A DNA stretch of 64,000 nt from Rivularia sp. MS3 (GCA_019192545.1 JAHCMI010000005.1:121516-185515); one strand, 5' to 3'; shown: positions 19,373 through 29,710, numbered from the stretch's first letter. Made by a program: numbers and translations. Notes: generated by a model from the letters alone, not told the origin.

Positions 19373-19774
19373 TCAACTGATGTTGTCGGTTAAACACTGC
19401 AAAAGCTTTAGGTTTGACTCTACAGTTCCTTCCCATAAAGCTAGACGCTGATGAAGATAAATAATTTGCGATCGCCAATCTGGTAAATATGACGAATTGA
19501 TCGCTTTTTCCTGAAAAATAATTTTTCCTGCTTGTACCGAATCTAAACCAGCTAAAGTCCGCAAAAGTAAACTTTTAGCCGAACCAGAAGCACCGAGGAC
19601 AGCGACTTTTTCACCTGAGAATAATTCAAAATTGAGATTACGCCAAATCCAATATTTATCGATTTTGCGACCCAAACCTCTTACTGAAAGAATCGGTGCT
19701 TGAGGAGATATCAACGTTTCAGCAGCCTGATTTCGGGTTTGATGAGTTTTCATGGCTAAACACGATTTTGGCAT
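19373..19774 (-). pseudogene. Truncated ABC transporter ATPase
   Basis: 133 residues covering only the N-terminal part of an ABC ATPase (similar in outline to the small YbbL/FetA type). Walker A reads GASGSAKS, with Ala in place of the invariant Gly before Lys. The Q-loop region follows (IIYLHQRLALWEGTVESNLK), then the frame ends. Signature and Walker B are absent, and another frame continues for a few codons after the stop, so both a frameshift and a deletion are likely. It cannot function as an ATPase. Confidence 0.75.
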
Positions 19775-19869
19775 ATAGATAAATTTAGATTACCAGCTAA
19801 TTGCAATCATTTATCTTTAAAATTTACTTACCAAACATAGGTCTGTGTGCTAAGGGACTTGCAAGTAAT

Positions 19870-19960
19870 AAATTGTCCCACCGTTTTACAAAATTTCCGG
19901 GCAAAACCTAGACGTGTAGTGGTGTCGCTCTACCGAGCGACACCGACGGTGGGACGATTT
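19870..19960. repeat. 91-bp nested palindrome
   Basis: Outer arms AAATTGTCCCACCGT (19870-19884) and ACGGTGGGACGATTT (19946-19960) pair with one G-T mismatch. Inside, GGTGTCGCTC and GAGCGACACC (19921-19944) form a perfect 10-bp hairpin with a TACC loop. It sits between divergent genes (a broken ATPase and an AraC regulator), so it is not a terminator for either; a MITE-like palindromic element is the simplest reading. Confidence 0.7.
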
Positions 19961-20141
19961 ATTTTTTGGATCTTCCTAAGCGAATAATTCTTCTCTATAT
20001 CTCTAAAAATATCTGTAATCCTCGACACTAATATTACATTAAAATTAATGATATAATTTCTCATCTATTATCACAAATACTTAATTTAAAATCTTCAATT
20101 TCCAGATTAATCTATCGGGTTAATCTAAAACAAACCATCCG

Positions 20142-21158
20142 TTGTTAAAATCTAAAATTGACATGACCCTTTTTCTCAAAGAATCAGCAGATTGTTATCA
20201 TTTACTGCCTTCAAATTTACTAGATAATCAAAACCATTTTCAGCCCAAAACTTACGAATTTCAACTGCATGACCCCAAAGGAATTAGTCATGGTTACAGA
20301 CATTGGTATCACCTGCGTCCGGGAATTTCTCTTTTGGTAGATGACTACACGCTCAATGAGAATTTGGTCATAGAAACTTCCCAGGGACAGGCTTCGACTT
20401 GTTTAGAATTAAGTTTTATTCTTTTGGGTAAAAACAGTTATGAAAAAGTGTTTGCGGGACAAAATGCTTTATTCTTATATGAAGATTCGGGTGAACGGGG
20501 TTGGATAGAATTGCAGGCTCAAGAAAAGTTATTAAAGTTTGATATTCATATTGAATATTCTTTATTTCAAAGTTTTATTACCAATCAAATCGATTTATTG
20601 CCCGTATCTCTGAGGGATGCAATTAAAAATGACGATCGCCGCGAATTAGATTACCTGCAAATTAGTAGAACAACACCACGAATGCAAACTGTGTTGCGTC
20701 AAATTTTAAATTGTCCCTATCAAGGTTTAACAAAACAGCTTTATTTAGAAGGCAAACTATTAGAATTAATGGCACTGCGTTTAGAAGATACGCATTCTAC
20801 TGTACCTTTAAACTCAAATACTACCCTTAAACCGGAACAAATTGATAGTATTTATCAAGCGAGAGAAATTGTTATTAATAACTTTAGTAATCCACCATCA
20901 CTATTAGCATTAGCACGACAAGTAAATCTTAATGACTGCACTCTTAAAAAAGGTTTTCAGCAAATATTCGGTACAACCGTATTTGGTTATTTGCACGATT
21001 ATCGTATGGAACGAGCCAAGGAATTACTTTTAGAAGCAAATGCTGTGAATAAAGTAGCACGAACCGTAGGTTATTCGAGCCACAGTGCTTTTATGAGTGC
21101 TTTTCGCAAGAAATTCGGTGTTAATCCTAGCGTTTATTCTCGGAAAAATTCCGTTTAG
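20142..21158 (+). CDS. AraC/PchR-type transcriptional regulator of siderophore uptake
   Basis: 338 residues. The N-terminal ligand-sensing region (about 1-220) contains LNCPYQGLTKQLYLEGKLLE, found in PchR-type regulators. The C-terminal double helix-turn-helix (about 240-335) includes SLLALARQVNLNDCTLKKGF and VARTVGYSSHSAFMSAFRKKF. Such proteins bind a ferric siderophore and activate the neighbouring TonB receptor. The receptor gene starts 175 bp downstream on the same strand. A second copy of the same type is at 30203. The start lies after an AT-rich region containing a weak Fur-like sequence. Confidence 0.88.
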   Translation: MLKSKIDMTLFLKESADCYHLLPSNLLDNQNHFQPKTYEFQLHDPKGISHGYRHWYHLRPGISLLVDDYTLNENLVIETSQGQASTCLELSFILLGKNSYEKVFAGQNALFLYEDSGERGWIELQAQEKLLKFDIHIEYSLFQSFITNQIDLLPVSLRDAIKNDDRRELDYLQISRTTPRMQTVLRQILNCPYQGLTKQLYLEGKLLELMALRLEDTHSTVPLNSNTTLKPEQIDSIYQAREIVINNFSNPPSLLALARQVNLNDCTLKKGFQQIFGTTVFGYLHDYRMERAKELLLEANAVNKVARTVGYSSHSAFMSAFRKKFGVNPSVYSRKNSV

Positions 21159-21332
21159 AGTAGTATTAAATTCCGTTTGCAGAAGATTTATACCTTTAGC
21201 TTTCTCTCTATTTCTTGTAAGATTACTGAGAATAGTTATTAATAAGACTGTGATTTGCAGCCCAAAAATTATCTGAGCATCAATCATAGGCTGGGTTACG
21301 GGCAAATATTATTATGTGATGTGGGGAGATAG

Positions 21333-24113
21333 ATGAAGTTAGATAAATTGTTTCAAAGTCTGCTGCTAACGAGTGCGGTTGTTTTTCTCATCAGTACTCC
21401 CGCTAAAAGTGAGGAATTACAACCAGGTAGAATTAATAAATCTAGAGTAGTTTCTCGAAGACCCCGAAATTTTCAATTACCAAGAGCAAGTTTGCAACAA
21501 AAAATAAAGTTGGATGAAGCAGGTCAAAATATTCTCCAACTTAGTGAAATTGAATTACCTGCAACAAAAGCTCAATTATTGGTACAAAGTTCAACTACTG
21601 CTCAAGGAAGTATTGTACCGATTGCAGGAGTTAGAACCAACTCCACAGATAAAGGATTGGAAATAATCTTGCAGACACCCCAAGCAAGACAATTACAGGT
21701 AGTAAATCGCAGCAGTGGTAATGATTTTATTGCGGATATTCCCAACGCTCAATTACAGCAAGCTTCTGGAGATGAGTTTAAATTCACTCAAGAAAAACCA
21801 AGTGAGGGAATTACTGAAATTACGGTAACTAATTTAGATGCGAATACCGTCAGAATAGCAGTCAAAGGTGAATCAGGATTACCGAAAGTTGAATTATTCG
21901 ATAGTAAAGAAGGTTTGATATTTGGATTAGCACCATCTGCTTCTACAGCACAAAAACCTGCTCCTAAACCTGAAGAAGAGAAACCTGTTCCAAGTGAAAC
22001 TCCATCAACAAAACCAGAACAGCCAACTACAACCGATGGCGAACCCATCGAATTAATCGTAACAGCATCACGTACACAAGAAGATGTGCAGAGAGTACCG
22101 CGTTCGGTGACGGTGATAACCCGAGAACAAATTGAAGAACAAACTACTGTTAATCGGGATTTAACTTCGATACTTGCAAATACAGTTCCCGGTTTGGGGC
22201 CAAGTGCTGAATCACAACAAAGTTTTACTCAGACTTTGCGGGGAAGACCACCTTTAGTATTGGTTGATGGGATTCCGATTAGCTCGAATATCGATAATGA
22301 TACCTCAGTGGCAAATTTACGTCGGATTGATACTGATGCAATTGAGCGAATAGAAGTAATTAGGGGACCAAGTGCTACTTATGGTGATGGAGCAGCTGGT
22401 GGGGTGATTAATATTATTACTCGCAAGGGTAAGCAAGATAAAGTTCTATCCGAAGCAGAAATTGGAGTTCGTTCTGTAGGTAATTTAAAATCCGGTAGTT
22501 TTGGTAACTTTATAAATTACGGGTTTTCTGGTAAACAAGGAGATGTGGATTTTGTCGCATCTTTTACTCGTGATAGTTTTGGTACTCCATTTGATGCAGA
22601 AGGAGACAGGATTCCTTTGTTTGCTGACTCGGAATCAGATAGTACTTCTATCAACGTGTTTGGTAAGCTGGGTGTTGACTTAGGTTCGCAACAGAGGTTG
22701 CAAATTACAGCTAACCATTTTAATGATTTCCAGAGTCAAGAAGGACAGTCAGATGAGACTTCTACAGATTTGCAAAAAGCACGTTTTGTAGATAGACCAG
22801 TTGATTTTATTGATTCTGCTGACCCTTTCAACCGAGGAACTATACTTAGTTTTGACTACACTCACAACGATATTCTCAACAGTTCTCTCAAAGCACAAGC
22901 TTATTACCGTCAAACAAAAACAGCTTCTAGTCTTTTCGATAACCGTGTGTTTAGCCCCGACAGTCTTTTAGACGTTGGTCGTTCGGTGGTAACAGCAGAA
23001 AGATTTGGTGGACGTTTACAGTTGAATACATTTTTATCAGATAACGTCAGCGTGCTGTGGGGTGCGGATTATTCTAAGGAAGACAGTGAAGGAAACTGGG
23101 ATTTATTTGATACTGATGAATTTGATAATAGCGGTGGTAGAAGAGCAAGAAAAATTGGCGAATCAATTCGGATTGCACCTTACGATATAGAAAGTTTGGG
23201 TTTATTCTCTCAGTTAAAGTGGGATGCAAACGAACGTTTAGCTTTAAGTGGTGGAATCCGTTACGAAAATTTCAACGTATCGGTAATTGATAATTGGGTT
23301 GATGGAAGAAATGGCTCATCTGCTCAAGGTGGAGATAAAACTTTAGATGATGTAGTATTTAATGCTGGTGTAGTTTATAAAGCAACCCCACAAGTAAGTG
23401 TATTTGCTAACTTTGCTCAAGGATTTTCACTACCCAATATTTCACGGATATTACAGCGTCCTGAAGATGGTTTCAATTTTGCTGAAGATGTAGAACTATC
23501 AGCACCACAAAAAGTTGATAGTTACGAATTAGGAATTCGCGGAAGATGGAAAAATTTTCAAGCATCTGTGGCAGGATTTTACAGTTATTCCGCTTTAGGA
23601 ACAACAGTACAATTTGAAGATTTTGGCAGCGATTTTAGAATTTTACGCTCTCCCCAACGTAATTATGGTATTGAACTAGCATTAGATTGGCAACCAAGTG
23701 ACAAATGGAAATTAGGAAGTACATTAACTTGGAGCGAAGGAGAACGCAAAGAATCAGAAGAAAGTGGATTTGTTGCTATTACTGGTTATGACGTTTCACC
23801 TTTGAAGCTAACAGCATATTTAGAGAATGAAACCTTACCAGGATGGAGCAATCGATTACAAGCATTGTATGTGGGAAGTAGAGACCGCGCTTTTGAAGCA
23901 GACGTTGACCCCATTGGTATAGATAGTTATTTGCTTGTAGATTTAATTAGTGGTTTGAAACTTGGTGATGGTACCCTCAGTTTGGGTGTTCGTAATTTGC
24001 TTAATAACCAATACTTGAATATTGCCAACCAAATTTTTGCTGGCTTTGACCCTGCTTTTGGTGTAGCTTCTAGGGGTCGAACTTATACTTTGAATTATCG
24101 TTGGACTTGGTGA
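21333..24113 (+). CDS. TonB-dependent siderophore receptor with AMIN domain (unit 1)
   Basis: 926 residues: signal peptide (1 to about 26), AMIN domain (about 85-200, with GLEIILQTPQARQLQVVNRS), a Pro-rich linker, TonB box region (PIELIVTASRTQ), plug domain (VPRSVTVITREQIEEQ; GRPPLVLVDGIPI; VIRGPSATYGDGAAGGVINI) and a C-terminal 22-strand barrel ending YTLNYRWTW. It imports ferric siderophores across the outer membrane, powered by TonB-ExbBD. The AMIN domain probably anchors it to the periplasmic wall. It lies between an AraC regulator and a binding protein, as in other cyanobacterial iron-uptake units. Its siderophore is unknown. Confidence 0.93.
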   Translation: MKLDKLFQSLLLTSAVVFLISTPAKSEELQPGRINKSRVVSRRPRNFQLPRASLQQKIKLDEAGQNILQLSEIELPATKAQLLVQSSTTAQGSIVPIAGVRTNSTDKGLEIILQTPQARQLQVVNRSSGNDFIADIPNAQLQQASGDEFKFTQEKPSEGITEITVTNLDANTVRIAVKGESGLPKVELFDSKEGLIFGLAPSASTAQKPAPKPEEEKPVPSETPSTKPEQPTTTDGEPIELIVTASRTQEDVQRVPRSVTVITREQIEEQTTVNRDLTSILANTVPGLGPSAESQQSFTQTLRGRPPLVLVDGIPISSNIDNDTSVANLRRIDTDAIERIEVIRGPSATYGDGAAGGVINIITRKGKQDKVLSEAEIGVRSVGNLKSGSFGNFINYGFSGKQGDVDFVASFTRDSFGTPFDAEGDRIPLFADSESDSTSINVFGKLGVDLGSQQRLQITANHFNDFQSQEGQSDETSTDLQKARFVDRPVDFIDSADPFNRGTILSFDYTHNDILNSSLKAQAYYRQTKTASSLFDNRVFSPDSLLDVGRSVVTAERFGGRLQLNTFLSDNVSVLWGADYSKEDSEGNWDLFDTDEFDNSGGRRARKIGESIRIAPYDIESLGLFSQLKWDANERLALSGGIRYENFNVSVIDNWVDGRNGSSAQGGDKTLDDVVFNAGVVYKATPQVSVFANFAQGFSLPNISRILQRPEDGFNFAEDVELSAPQKVDSYELGIRGRWKNFQASVAGFYSYSALGTTVQFEDFGSDFRILRSPQRNYGIELALDWQPSDKWKLGSTLTWSEGERKESEESGFVAITGYDVSPLKLTAYLENETLPGWSNRLQALYVGSRDRAFEADVDPIGIDSYLLVDLISGLKLGDGTLSLGVRNLLNNQYLNIANQIFAGFDPAFGVASRGRTYTLNYRWTW

Positions 24114-24231
24114 ACCAGTGTGCAGTTCTAGGGGTTTCCCCCATGTAAGCCGGAGGCTTTCTTGCAGAGTACAACTGGTGAACCCGAAGGGTAAATATAA
24201 TTCGTAATTCCTAATACGTAATTCGTAATTG

Positions 24232-24312
24232 GTAGGGTGTGTTGTCGCAAAGCGCAACGCACCATTAAATAAGGATTTTGGTGCGTTAGGCTGAAGCCAT
24301 AACGCACCCTAC
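24232..24312. repeat. Dispersed palindromic repeat, copy 1 (GTAGGGTG ... CACCCTAC)
   Basis: Ends GTAGGGTG and CACCCTAC are inverted, and the inner segments CGCAACGCACC and GGTGCGTTAGG are also inverted. Related sequences are at 30126-30168 and within 50279-50354. The element is noncoding and lies between the TonB receptor and binding-protein genes. Confidence 0.7.
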
Positions 24313-24399
24313 AATTAAAAATTTAATGTTATAAAATCGAATGGAATTATCTTTTTCTACTATTACTATGTCATATTCTCCATTCCTCATTTTGAACTA

Positions 24400-25395
24400 A
24401 TGAAAACACCAATAAAGAAATCTCTCAAATTATTATTATTAACAACTCTAACATTTATCGTAATTACGGGTTGCAATAATTATTCATCTCAAAAAAATAA
24501 AATTTCAAACTCTAATTCAAATACATCTGAGTGTAAAGAAATTAAGCACGAAGAAGGAAAAACTTGTGTCCCTCTCAATCCTCAACGTATCATCACTTTA
24601 GATGAGAACATGATGGAGATATTAATAGCACTGGATTTAAAACCAATTGCAGCACCAGAGCCATCTTTAACAGGTAGTAAAAGACTAAAATTTACAAAAA
24701 AGACTCAAGATATAACGACTCTAGGAAAAATAACTCAGCCAAATTTAGAAAAAATAGTGCAGTTAAAACCAGATTTAATCTTGAGCTTTTCTTATGGGGT
24801 AGAACAAAATTATAAATTACTTTCTAATGTTGCTCCGACAGTTGGAATTGATTATGCTCACGATGCTTGGAAAGATGCTTTATTACAAGTTGCTGAAATT
24901 ACGGGTAAACAAAAACAGGCACAAAAATTATTAGATGAATATCAACAGCGGGTAGAAGTATTACGAAATAAATTTGATAATAAAAATAATCTAAAAACAG
25001 TTACTGTTACCCGTTTTTATGCTCCCGGAGATACTCCAGAATTTCGCAATAAATCATCTTTTCCTGTCAGCGTTATATCAGAAGTAGGACTATCAATTCC
25101 AGAAAAACAAACTCAAATTACTCATCCTTCAGGTTACTCTTATATATCGGTAAGTTTAGAGCGTATAGATTTACTTGATGCTGATATTTTATTCGCAGCA
25201 TTAGACCCTAAATCCGAACAAAGCTTCAAAAGATATCAAAATAGTCCTTTATGGCAAAAACTTGACGCTGTGAAAAACAATCAGGTATATCAAGTTGATT
25301 CTAGCTACTGGATATTTGGTAATATTCTTTCGGCTAATGCGATTTTAGATGATTTAGAAAAATATTTATTAAATGAGAAAAATGTCAAAAACTAA
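24400..25395 (+). CDS. Iron-siderophore ABC transporter binding lipoprotein (unit 1)
   Basis: 331 residues with a lipoprotein signal (lipobox ITGC at about 22-25). A type III periplasmic-binding fold is indicated by RIITLDENMMEILIALDLKP, TLGKITQPNLEKIVQLKPDL and a DSSYWIFGN end region, typical of FecB/FhuD-like proteins. It should carry the ferric siderophore from the outer-membrane receptor to an inner-membrane ABC importer. No permease follows this copy directly; the FecCDE-type permease genes near 35.4-38.4 kb could serve both units. It is 26 bp ahead of an MFS gene. Confidence 0.9.
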   Translation: MKTPIKKSLKLLLLTTLTFIVITGCNNYSSQKNKISNSNSNTSECKEIKHEEGKTCVPLNPQRIITLDENMMEILIALDLKPIAAPEPSLTGSKRLKFTKKTQDITTLGKITQPNLEKIVQLKPDLILSFSYGVEQNYKLLSNVAPTVGIDYAHDAWKDALLQVAEITGKQKQAQKLLDEYQQRVEVLRNKFDNKNNLKTVTVTRFYAPGDTPEFRNKSSFPVSVISEVGLSIPEKQTQITHPSGYSYISVSLERIDLLDADILFAALDPKSEQSFKRYQNSPLWQKLDAVKNNQVYQVDSSYWIFGNILSANAILDDLEKYLLNEKNVKN

Positions 25396-25421
25396 AAAAA
25401 TTAAACAATATAATTATCTGG

Positions 25422-26744
25422 ATGACAAAATTACAAGTACCTCAAAACCTACATAATTTTCTAATTATCTGGTTTGGTCAGTTAATATCAAATATTGGCA
25501 GCTACATGACCTATTTTGCTATCACAATTTGGGCATGGGAACTAACAAATCAGGTAACTACAATTGCTTTAATCAGTTTTTTTGAACTCATTCCCAGTAT
25601 TTTTATTACCTTAGCTTCAGGATTAATTGTAGACCGTGTAAATCGGAAATTTTTGTTAATAATAGCCGATTGTGTAGCAGCAATATCTACTATAGTTATC
25701 GGCTATTTGTATTTAACTGACCAATTACAAATATGGCATATTTATGCAAGTGGTGCGGTCAATGGAGCATTCAGCGAAGTTCAAGCGCTGGCTTATTCTT
25801 CCTCAATTTCTATGCTAGTACCGAAACAACATTATATGCGGACTACTAGCATGAATTCTGCAATTCACTACGGTTCAACAATTATTGCCCCTGCATTAGC
25901 AGGTTTTCTTTATTACATCATTGATTTGGGTGGTATTTTATTAATTGATTTTATTACTTTTACAATTGCTATTGCGACTGTTTTAAAGGTACGTATTCCT
26001 CAACCAAAAATCACAACTCAATCTCAGGAAAATATCGGCTTTTTACAAAAAATTATTTTTGGTTTTCACTATCTGATCAAAAATCCTAGCCTTTTAGCTG
26101 TCATTGCTACTGGTTCTTTATTTTGGTTTGCTCATGACATAGGTGGAACTTTATACTCACCGATGATTTTGGCACGTACAAACAATGACACGAGAATATT
26201 AGGAAGTATATCCTCTGCGGCTGGATTGGGGGGAGTAATGGGAACTGTAATTTTAAGTATTTGGGGTGGTTCTAAACGACGGATTCATGGTTTTCTGTTG
26301 GGAATGATGGGTGCTGGAATCAGTAAAACCATATTTGGATTGGGACAAGCATTAATGATTTGGTTCCCCGCTCAATTTTGTTCCTCTCTCAATTTTCCTA
26401 TGCTGACAAGTTCTTCCAAGGCTATATTGCTGAGTAAAGTTAAACCGGATCTGCAAGGACGAGTTTTTGCTAGCGAGTCTATCATGCAACAAATTGTTTC
26501 GGCGATCGCTGTATTTATTGCTGCTTTACTTGCCGACCATGTTTTTGAACCTGCTATGATGCCAGGAGGTAATTTTGTACCTTTGTTTGGTAATTTATTT
26601 GGTACTGGCAAAGGTGCAGGAATGGCAATTTTGTATGTAATCTCTTCTATTGGTTTATTTTTAATTGGTTTGAGCGGATATTTTATTCCACAACTGCGGA
26701 ATGTGGAAACTATTGTGCCAGATTATGATATTGAAGATTATTGA
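25422..26744 (+). CDS. MFS transporter, EntS/MFS_3-like (possible siderophore exporter)
   Basis: 440 residues, about 12 hydrophobic segments, starting TKLQVPQNLHNFLIIWFGQL and with the loop motif ASGLIVDRVNRKF. The N-terminus WFGQLISNIGSYMTYFAITIW is characteristic of the MFS_3 group, which includes the enterobactin exporter EntS. It is 26 bp after a siderophore-binding lipoprotein and co-directional with it, which favours siderophore export or recycling. No siderophore biosynthesis genes are in the window. Confidence 0.82.
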   Translation: MTKLQVPQNLHNFLIIWFGQLISNIGSYMTYFAITIWAWELTNQVTTIALISFFELIPSIFITLASGLIVDRVNRKFLLIIADCVAAISTIVIGYLYLTDQLQIWHIYASGAVNGAFSEVQALAYSSSISMLVPKQHYMRTTSMNSAIHYGSTIIAPALAGFLYYIIDLGGILLIDFITFTIAIATVLKVRIPQPKITTQSQENIGFLQKIIFGFHYLIKNPSLLAVIATGSLFWFAHDIGGTLYSPMILARTNNDTRILGSISSAAGLGGVMGTVILSIWGGSKRRIHGFLLGMMGAGISKTIFGLGQALMIWFPAQFCSSLNFPMLTSSSKAILLSKVKPDLQGRVFASESIMQQIVSAIAVFIAALLADHVFEPAMMPGGNFVPLFGNLFGTGKGAGMAILYVISSIGLFLIGLSGYFIPQLRNVETIVPDYDIEDY

Positions 26745-26751
26745 TCTAAAT

Positions 26752-26955
26752 AGGGTCTGCTGAATTAATTTAAAACACTTATATTGCAAGCTTTTGGGGC
26801 TATTTAGACTGGAAAAAGTGCAAGAAAATAGGGATATAAGCCTTAAAAACCTTGCATCTCGCATTTTTTGGACTCCAAAAATTAGAGGTAAAACTGTTCC
26901 CTGTTCCCTTTTCCCTATTCCCTACCCTGATTAAAAGACTTTTTCAACAAACCCT
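26752..26955. mobile_element. MITE-like element with AGGGT-TG-TGAA terminal inverted repeats
   Basis: About 204 bp between the convergent MFS and tonB genes. The left end AGGGTCTGCTGAA and the reverse complement of the right end AGGGTTTGTTGAA match at 11 of 13 positions, and both are flanked by TA. It has no coding capacity. It is best read as a miniature derivative of an insertion sequence. Confidence 0.65.
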
Positions 26956-27198
26956 AAATAATATTATGTTTGTGAATGAAACAAGGACGTAAATATTCCC
27001 TTGCGCTATGCGCCTTAAAATATTGTTTTTTCAATAATATCGTTTTAGACTCATAACGCGCATTTTTTAAAAATATATTACCTTCTTCCTTCTTCCTTCT
27101 TCCTCCTAACTCCTTCCTTCTTTTATAAGAATCCCATAGTTAAATAATGAGATTCCCTCTTATCTTCATCTATGCAAATCAACGGCTTTTTACCATAT

Positions 27199-28641
27199 TT
27201 ATTGAAGTTCGTACTTAGTAATAATAGTCACTCCCTTTCTCCCATTAGAACTACTTTTGAGTTTCCACCTACGTGCCATTTTCAAATGGTGGTCATCCAA
27301 TCTACTGTTTCCGCTACCGCTAATTAACTGTACATCAGTTACATTACCTGAAGCATCAGCATTCACAGATACCGTTATACTTCCTTGAATTCCTCTATTT
27401 CTAGCCCAAGATGGATAACTTCTATTGCATCTAACACAAGCTGCATTTCCATCACCGTCACCAATTGAATTACCACTACCGTTACCCAAACCGTTACCAT
27501 TTCCAGTATCTGTAGTATTAGTGGGTGCAGATGCAACATTACCTCCAAAACTTCGCCGTCTTCTTCTAGGGGTATTATCGCTACTTTCACCAATATTAGA
27601 AGTATCTGGTGAAGTTGGTGTATTATTTCTATTTTCCCTAATTCCTGAAAGAGTATCTTTCAACTCTTGGCTATCTTGTTTAGTTGGTTGGGATGGTTTA
27701 ACAGAACGAGTTACCGGATTTGAAAAACTTCGCGCTGTTCTTCTAGAATCTCTTTCTTGAGCGAGCGAATCTTTCAAACCTTCATCGGGTTTTGATGCTG
27801 GTGGTTCTATCGGAGGAGTTGCCGCATTTGGTAAACTCCGTGTTGTTCTTCTAGAATCTCTTTCCTGTGCGAGCAATTTTTCTAAATCTTCATTCGGTTC
27901 GGGTGCTGGTGCTGGCTCTATAGGAGGAGTCACCGGAGTGGAAAATTCCCGTGGTGTTCTTATTTCTGGTTCCGGTTGAGGTATTGGTTTGGGAATATCA
28001 TTTTTAACAATGGGTTCGGGTTTTTCTGGTTTTGGTTCTGGTTTTGGTTCTGGTTTTTGCTCTGGAATAATTGGTTTTTCCCTTACTGCTACAGGAGGAG
28101 CAGAAGGTAAAACAGGCGATAATGGTTCTTCAAATGGTTTGAATGCTTTAAAGTCTGGTTGTTTAACCTCTGGCTTGGGAATCGGCTGGTTTACAACGGG
28201 TGGTACTTGAGTAACTCTACTTTGAGCAGGTATCGGTTTGCTTAAAGATGAAGCTGGACTTCCACCGCTAGTTTGAGACTGGCTCGGAGTGGTATTGAAT
28301 TGACTCGTATCAATAGTTGGTTGTTTTATCTCCGGCTTTGGTTCGGGTTTTGGCTCTGGTTTTTCTAGTTTTGGCTCTACCTTTTTTGGTTTTGGCTTGG
28401 GCTTCGGTTTGATTTCTTCTTTTGGCTCTGGTTCAATTTCTTCAATAGGGGTATCGAGAAGAGTTATTTCAACTGGCTCATCCTCAACTTCAGGCACCCT
28501 GTTTAATAAATATTTGCCAATACCCGAAGCCAGTAGCGCTAAATGAAATATTAACGAGCCAGCTAAGCTACAAGCTAAAAAAATTCTTAGAGCTTTTGAT
28601 TCTCTTTCCCGCTGTCGTAGCGCTGTACTTGCAAAGCTCAT
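27199..28641 (-). CDS. tonB: Energy transducer TonB (copy 1)
   Basis: 480 residues. A short cytoplasmic N-terminus, one membrane helix (about 20-42), a long Pro/Lys/Glu-rich periplasmic spacer (about 55-260) with KPKPKPKK and PEPKPEPK runs, and a C-terminal TonB domain (about 395-480). The C-terminal domain starts ACVRCNRSYPSWARNRGIQG and includes GNSRLDDHHLKMARRWKLKS. A CxxC pair stands just before the YPxWA segment. It transmits proton-motive force from ExbB-ExbD to the receptors. It is divergent from exbB-exbD with 415 bp between. Confidence 0.93.
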   Translation of the reverse strand: MSFASTALRQRERESKALRIFLACSLAGSLIFHLALLASGIGKYLLNRVPEVEDEPVEITLLDTPIEEIEPEPKEEIKPKPKPKPKKVEPKLEKPEPKPEPKPEIKQPTIDTSQFNTTPSQSQTSGGSPASSLSKPIPAQSRVTQVPPVVNQPIPKPEVKQPDFKAFKPFEEPLSPVLPSAPPVAVREKPIIPEQKPEPKPEPKPEKPEPIVKNDIPKPIPQPEPEIRTPREFSTPVTPPIEPAPAPEPNEDLEKLLAQERDSRRTTRSLPNAATPPIEPPASKPDEGLKDSLAQERDSRRTARSFSNPVTRSVKPSQPTKQDSQELKDTLSGIRENRNNTPTSPDTSNIGESSDNTPRRRRRSFGGNVASAPTNTTDTGNGNGLGNGSGNSIGDGDGNAACVRCNRSYPSWARNRGIQGSITVSVNADASGNVTDVQLISGSGNSRLDDHHLKMARRWKLKSSSNGRKGVTIITKYELQ

Positions 28642-29056
28642 GGTTTAAAAGTAATTGATACAGATTTGCATTAATAGCCAAGTTTAAATTAATTCTGTGT
28701 AAAAGTCAATCAATTTTTCCTGATAATTACTTAACAATAAGTTGCAATTGTAAGTTTAAATAATCTTTAATTTGCAGTTTGAATTACATTGCTAATAGCA
28801 AATATCTAACAGGGCTTAAAAAGCACTACAGCTATTGATGTTAAAGAATTTCAAGATTTGGAATATTTTTGAGATTAGCCTCCTAGCACGCTTTTTCAAA
28901 AAGTAAAAATATCTTTAGGCTTAATTTTTATTGATTTTCAATACCTTGAGAAGATTGACATTTATTCTCATCTGTTCTAAGTTAATTTGATAACTACTAT
29001 TATCTACCTCTGTAGACATTAGTAATAACTTTCATTAATGCATTTGAGAGCTACAA
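28642..29056. promoter_or_regulatory. Divergent tonB / exbB promoter region
   Basis: 415 AT-rich bp between the start codons of tonB (minus) and exbB (plus). Both promoters must lie here. No repeat, hairpin or convincing operator was found. Confidence 0.4.
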
Positions 29057-29710
29057 ATGGGAATAAATAATCTATTCTCGGCAGGTGGGGTAGTGATGAT
29101 ACCGCTGCTGGGATTTTCGGTGTTGGCATTAGGGCTGATTGTCGAAAGGATAAGCTTCTGGGTAAAAGTAAATAACCGTCAGACTAAAGTAGTGCGAGAT
29201 ATCTTAAATCTCTATCGTCGGAATAATGTCGTGGGTGCAATAGATGGATTGCGAAAGAACGCAGATTTACCTATAGCGCGGATGTTTCTCACTGCTTTAG
29301 AATTAGAAGAACCGACTCCGGAAGAGTTTCGTTTGGCATTGGAGAGTGAAGCGCAAGCTGAGATACCTTTGCTCAAACGCTTCCAAAATATATTTGATAC
29401 TATAATTTCTCTCGCACCATTATTAGGGCTTCTTGGTACAGTTTTAGGATTAATTGGTTCTTTTGCTTCCTTAAATCTTGGTGATGTGGGAGGTTCTCAA
29501 ACAGCAAATGTAACTGGTGGTATTAGTGAAGCGCTGGTTTCAACGGCTGCGGGGTTAGTTGTAGCAATTTTCACGCTAATGTTTGCTAATACATTTCGAG
29601 CAATGTACCAAAGACAAATGGCATTGATTCAGGAATACGGTGGAGAGTTGGAATTGCTTTACCGTCGTCACTACGAACGAGGAATTAAAGATTATGCGTC
29701 TACCAGATGA
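29057..29710 (+). CDS. exbB: ExbB proton-channel protein (MotA/TolQ/ExbB family)
   Basis: 217 residues with three membrane helices (about 12-32, 105-127 and 150-172). The family core is clear in ARMFLTALELEEPTPEEFRL and FDTIISLAPLLGLLGTVLGL, then VTGGISEALVSTAAGL. It forms the inner-membrane proton channel that energises TonB. exbD overlaps its last 17 bp and tonB is divergent upstream, forming a complete TonB system beside the receptors. Confidence 0.95.
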   Translation: MGINNLFSAGGVVMIPLLGFSVLALGLIVERISFWVKVNNRQTKVVRDILNLYRRNNVVGAIDGLRKNADLPIARMFLTALELEEPTPEEFRLALESEAQAEIPLLKRFQNIFDTIISLAPLLGLLGTVLGLIGSFASLNLGDVGGSQTANVTGGISEALVSTAAGLVVAIFTLMFANTFRAMYQRQMALIQEYGGELELLYRRHYERGIKDYASTR

